Shown: in pieces, positions 5,411-7,392 of the stretch
How positions within the stretch are numbered: position 1 is the stretch's first letter
How the letters are laid out: each line of letters opens with the position of its first letter
Assembly: GCA_003542355.1 (NCBI GenBank)
Contig: DPKU01000045.1
Span: 1-7,392, forward strand
From: Clostridiales bacterium
GTDB lineage: Bacteria > Bacillota > Clostridia > Peptostreptococcales > Anaerovoracaceae
Length of the DNA: 7,392 nucleotides
Reading direction: 5' to 3'
Translations under genes and position numbers: made by a program
Notes under the pieces: model-generated
What the model was told of the DNA's origin: nothing
Database searches by the model: none
The model's input: only the letters and a program-made list of their open reading frames with translations

Positions 5411-7392
5411 TTACATAAATGAATACGGGTTGACATCCATGGTCAGCAAGGACGTCGCCTCTTTTTCCGATGTGTAGAGCCGCTTCAGCTGCAGCAGCAT
5501 TTCTGAAGTGCTTCTGCGCTGGCCTTCCGGCGATTTGATCAGGACCTGATAGCGATAGGCCCCGTCGGCCTTCGACAGCGGTGCGGGACTTGGCCCCATC
5601 ACAGTCAGCTCTTTTCCGGCTTTCCTCTTGAGCCAGCGGGCGCATCGTTCTGCCAGCGCCGATGCTTTTTCCTCTTCTCCATCCGAAAGGATCAGCTGAA
5701 AAAGATCGCAGAACGGCGGGTACTGGATCTGCTCCCGCAGGCGGATCTCTCCTTTGTAAAACGCCGTGTAATCGTGACGGGCCGCACAGCGGATCGCCTC
5801 GTGCTCCGGCGTATAGGTCTGGATGACGACCTGGCCGACCTCGTCTCCTCTTCCGGAACGTCCCGCGGCCTGGGTCACCAGCTGGAATGTCCGCTCCGCG
5901 CTGCGAAAATCCGGTATGTTCAGTGTCACATCCGCACTGACGATCCCCACAAGCCCCACGTTGGCCACATCCAGTCCTTTGGCCACAAGCTGCGTGCCGA
6001 TGAGAATATCCGTCTTGTGTTTTTCAAATCCCGACAGGATCGATTCCATAGATCCTTTTTTTCGCACCGAGTCCAGGTCCAGACGCTGAACTCTGGCGTC
6101 GGGAAACAGTTCCAGAACCTTCTCTTCCACTTGCTGCGTACCGGCGCCGAAGCTGCGGATCGTCTGCCCCCCGCAGGCCGGGCACTGTTCGGGAAGCGGC
6201 TCCTTCCTTCCGCAGTAGTGGCACACACAGGCATTCTGATCCTTGTGATAGGGCATGGATATGCCGCATTCGCCGCAGCGGACCACATGGCCGCACTCCC
6301 GGCAGGATACAAAGGATGCGTAGCCTCGCCTGTTCAGGAAAAGAATGATCTGCTTATTCTTCGCAAGACTTTCGGCAATTCCGTCTGCCAGCGCCTGGGA
6401 AAAAATGCTGCGGTTCCCCAAGCGCAGTTCCTGGCGCATGTCGGCGATGTGTACCTGCGGCATGGGTGTTTCGTTGAAGCGTTCCGTCAGGGACAGGCGC
6501 GTAAATATGTCTTTCTCGCTGCGATAGTAATCTGCCAGCGAAGGCGTCGCACTGCCGGCCACTACGACGGCGCCATGGGCCATGGCACGCTTGACGGCCA
6601 CTTCCAGCGTGTCGTACTTCGGACTCTGGTCCGACTTATAAGATGTTTCATGGGACTCATCCAGTACGATGAGTCCGATCTCTTTCAGCGGAGCAAAGAC
6701 CGCTGACCTGGCGCCGATCACCACAGGAGCCTGGCCGCTCCGGATCTTATCGTATTCCACCACACGTTGCTTTCTGGTGAGCCGGCTGTGGATCACAGCC
6801 ACTTTTTCCTTGCCGAAGCGGTCCATAAAGCGACGGATCACCTGCGGGGTCAGCGCGATCTCCGGAACCATCACAATGCCCTGCCGCCCCTGATCCAGCA
6901 CTTTTTGCATGGCCTGGAGATAAATCTCCGTCTTTCCCGAGCCGGTGACGCCGAATAGAAGAAACACCTTGTGTTCCCGGCGATCCAGAGGTTCGGAGAT
7001 CTCCTTGAATGCCCGTTCTTGCTCCCCCGTAAGTTGTTCCGGTACAGAGGAAGACACCTCAAAACCGGCAAAGGGATCCTTTGTCTTGCCCAGGACCTTC
7101 TCTTCGTCGGGCACAAACATTTTGATCGCTTCGATATAGCGGCAAAGCGTTCGGCCCCGCATCCAAAGGGCTGTCTCCAGCTCTTCTTCCGTCAGGCGCA
7201 CATCGGCATCGACCTGCACCACTTCCTTGATATTGCGCATTCCCTCCGGCGGCTGATCTCCAACGGCGATCACATAGCCGTCCACCAACCGGTTGCCACG
7301 GGCAAACGGGACCCGTACCCGGCATCCCGGCGCGATATCTTCTTCGCGGCAGGCGTAGGTATAGGGCCCGTCGGTGGCGTTGCCAGGGGGCC
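5411..7392 (-). CDS. priA: Primosomal protein N' (replication-restart helicase PriA), 5' end off window
   Basis: PriA is a 3'-5' superfamily 2 DNA helicase that recognises abandoned forks and D-loops and starts reloading of the replicative helicase. The reading frame stays open to the right edge, so the true start is outside; 659 residues are visible and comparison with B. subtilis suggests roughly 10-20 are missing. In visible numbering: the 3'-end DNA-binding domain is about 1-94 (CRVRVPFARGNR at 23-34); Walker A GVTGSGKT is at 147-154; the Walker B box is DESH at 244-247 (usually DEEH); GSATP follows near 279. Eight zinc-binding cysteines lie in four CxxC pairs at 363/366, 372/375, 390/393 and 403/406. 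Motif VI (AAGRSGRG) is near 508-515 and the C-terminal domain ends in MDVNPYSFM. Only about 25 residues separate the DNA-binding domain from LTGEQ of the helicase, so the usual winged-helix domain seems absent. Identity is certain; the missing domain is inferred from remembered homologues. Confidence 0.97.
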   Translation of the reverse strand, partial: PPGNATDGPYTYACREEDIAPGCRVRVPFARGNRLVDGYVIAVGDQPPEGMRNIKEVVQVDADVRLTEEELETALWMRGRTLCRYIEAIKMFVPDEEKVLGKTKDPFAGFEVSSSVPEQLTGEQERAFKEISEPLDRREHKVFLLFGVTGSGKTEIYLQAMQKVLDQGRQGIVMVPEIALTPQVIRRFMDRFGKEKVAVIHSRLTRKQRVVEYDKIRSGQAPVVIGARSAVFAPLKEIGLIVLDESHETSYKSDQSPKYDTLEVAVKRAMAHGAVVVAGSATPSLADYYRSEKDIFTRLSLTERFNETPMPQVHIADMRQELRLGNRSIFSQALADGIAESLAKNKQIILFLNRRGYASFVSCRECGHVVRCGECGISMPYHKDQNACVCHYCGRKEPLPEQCPACGGQTIRSFGAGTQQVEEKVLELFPDARVQRLDLDSVRKKGSMESILSGFEKHKTDILIGTQLVAKGLDVANVGLVGIVSADVTLNIPDFRSAERTFQLVTQAAGRSGRGDEVGQVVIQTYTPEHEAIRCAARHDYTAFYKGEIRLREQIQYPPFCDLFQLILSDGEEEKASALAERCARWLKRKAGKELTVMGPSPAPLSKADGAYRYQVLIKSPEGQRRSTSEMLLQLKRLYTSEKEATSLLTMDVNPYSFM

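Noticed and set aside
5400..5645. N-terminal extension of def by 82 codons
   Set aside because: The extra part lies inside priA in another frame, has no Def homology, and the strong Shine-Dalgarno directs initiation at 5399.
5774..6706. Plus-strand open frame of 310 codons opposite priA
   Set aside because: It is fully antisense to the PriA helicase and zinc regions and its product resembles no family; long antisense frames are expected with this codon bias.
7286..7288. TTG codon as the priA start
   Set aside because: The frame continues upstream to the window edge and encodes recognisable PriA sequence (GCRVRVPFARGNR), so the start is outside the window.
1..7392. Mobile element, CRISPR, phage or defence system
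   Set aside because: Every long gene is a conserved core gene in near-standard order with tight spacing. I saw no direct or inverted repeats, integrase, transposase or anomalous composition.

Overview
All genes lie on the minus strand and run from right to left. This is the conserved Bacillota (Firmicutes) housekeeping cluster that joins replication restart, N-formyl-methionine metabolism, rRNA methylation and Ser/Thr phospho-signalling: priA (5' end off the right edge) - def - fmt - YugP-type membrane zinc peptidase - rsmB - stp/prpC - prkC (3' end off the left edge). The order matches B. subtilis priA-def-fmt-rsmB-rlmN-prpC-prkC with two differences. A membrane metallopeptidase sits between fmt and rsmB, and rlmN is missing between rsmB and the phosphatase. 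The zinc-peptidase insertion and the moderately GC-rich codons suggest the class Clostridia or Negativicutes rather than Bacilli. That placement is inference from synteny and composition, not from a search.

Layout. 7392-5411 holds most of PriA, missing only a short N-terminal piece. Eleven bases later comes def (5399-4920), which overlaps fmt (4923-3994) by four bases (ATGA). A 49-base gap, the largest in the window, precedes the zinc peptidase (3944-3261). A good match to a sigma-A promoter (TTGAAA, 17 bases, TAAAAT) spans the end of fmt just upstream of that gap. rsmB (3257-1971) starts 3 bases after the peptidase stop, stp (1978-1247) overlaps the rsmB end by 8 bases, and prkC starts at 1229 after 17 bases. 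No stretch over 300 bases lacks a gene. I saw no RNA gene, mobile element, CRISPR array or strong terminator.

How the genes work together. Fmt formylates initiator Met-tRNA and Def removes the formyl group from new proteins. RsmB methylates a cytosine in 16S rRNA. PrkC is a membrane Ser/Thr kinase with extracellular PASTA repeats that sense cell-wall fragments, and Stp is its cytoplasmic antagonist phosphatase. PriA reloads the replicative helicase at collapsed forks. The peptidase's substrate is unknown.

I found no undescribed system. The points most worth checking are a PriA that appears to lack its winged-helix domain, the missing rlmN, the possible internal promoter, and a PrkC activation loop poor in the usual threonines.
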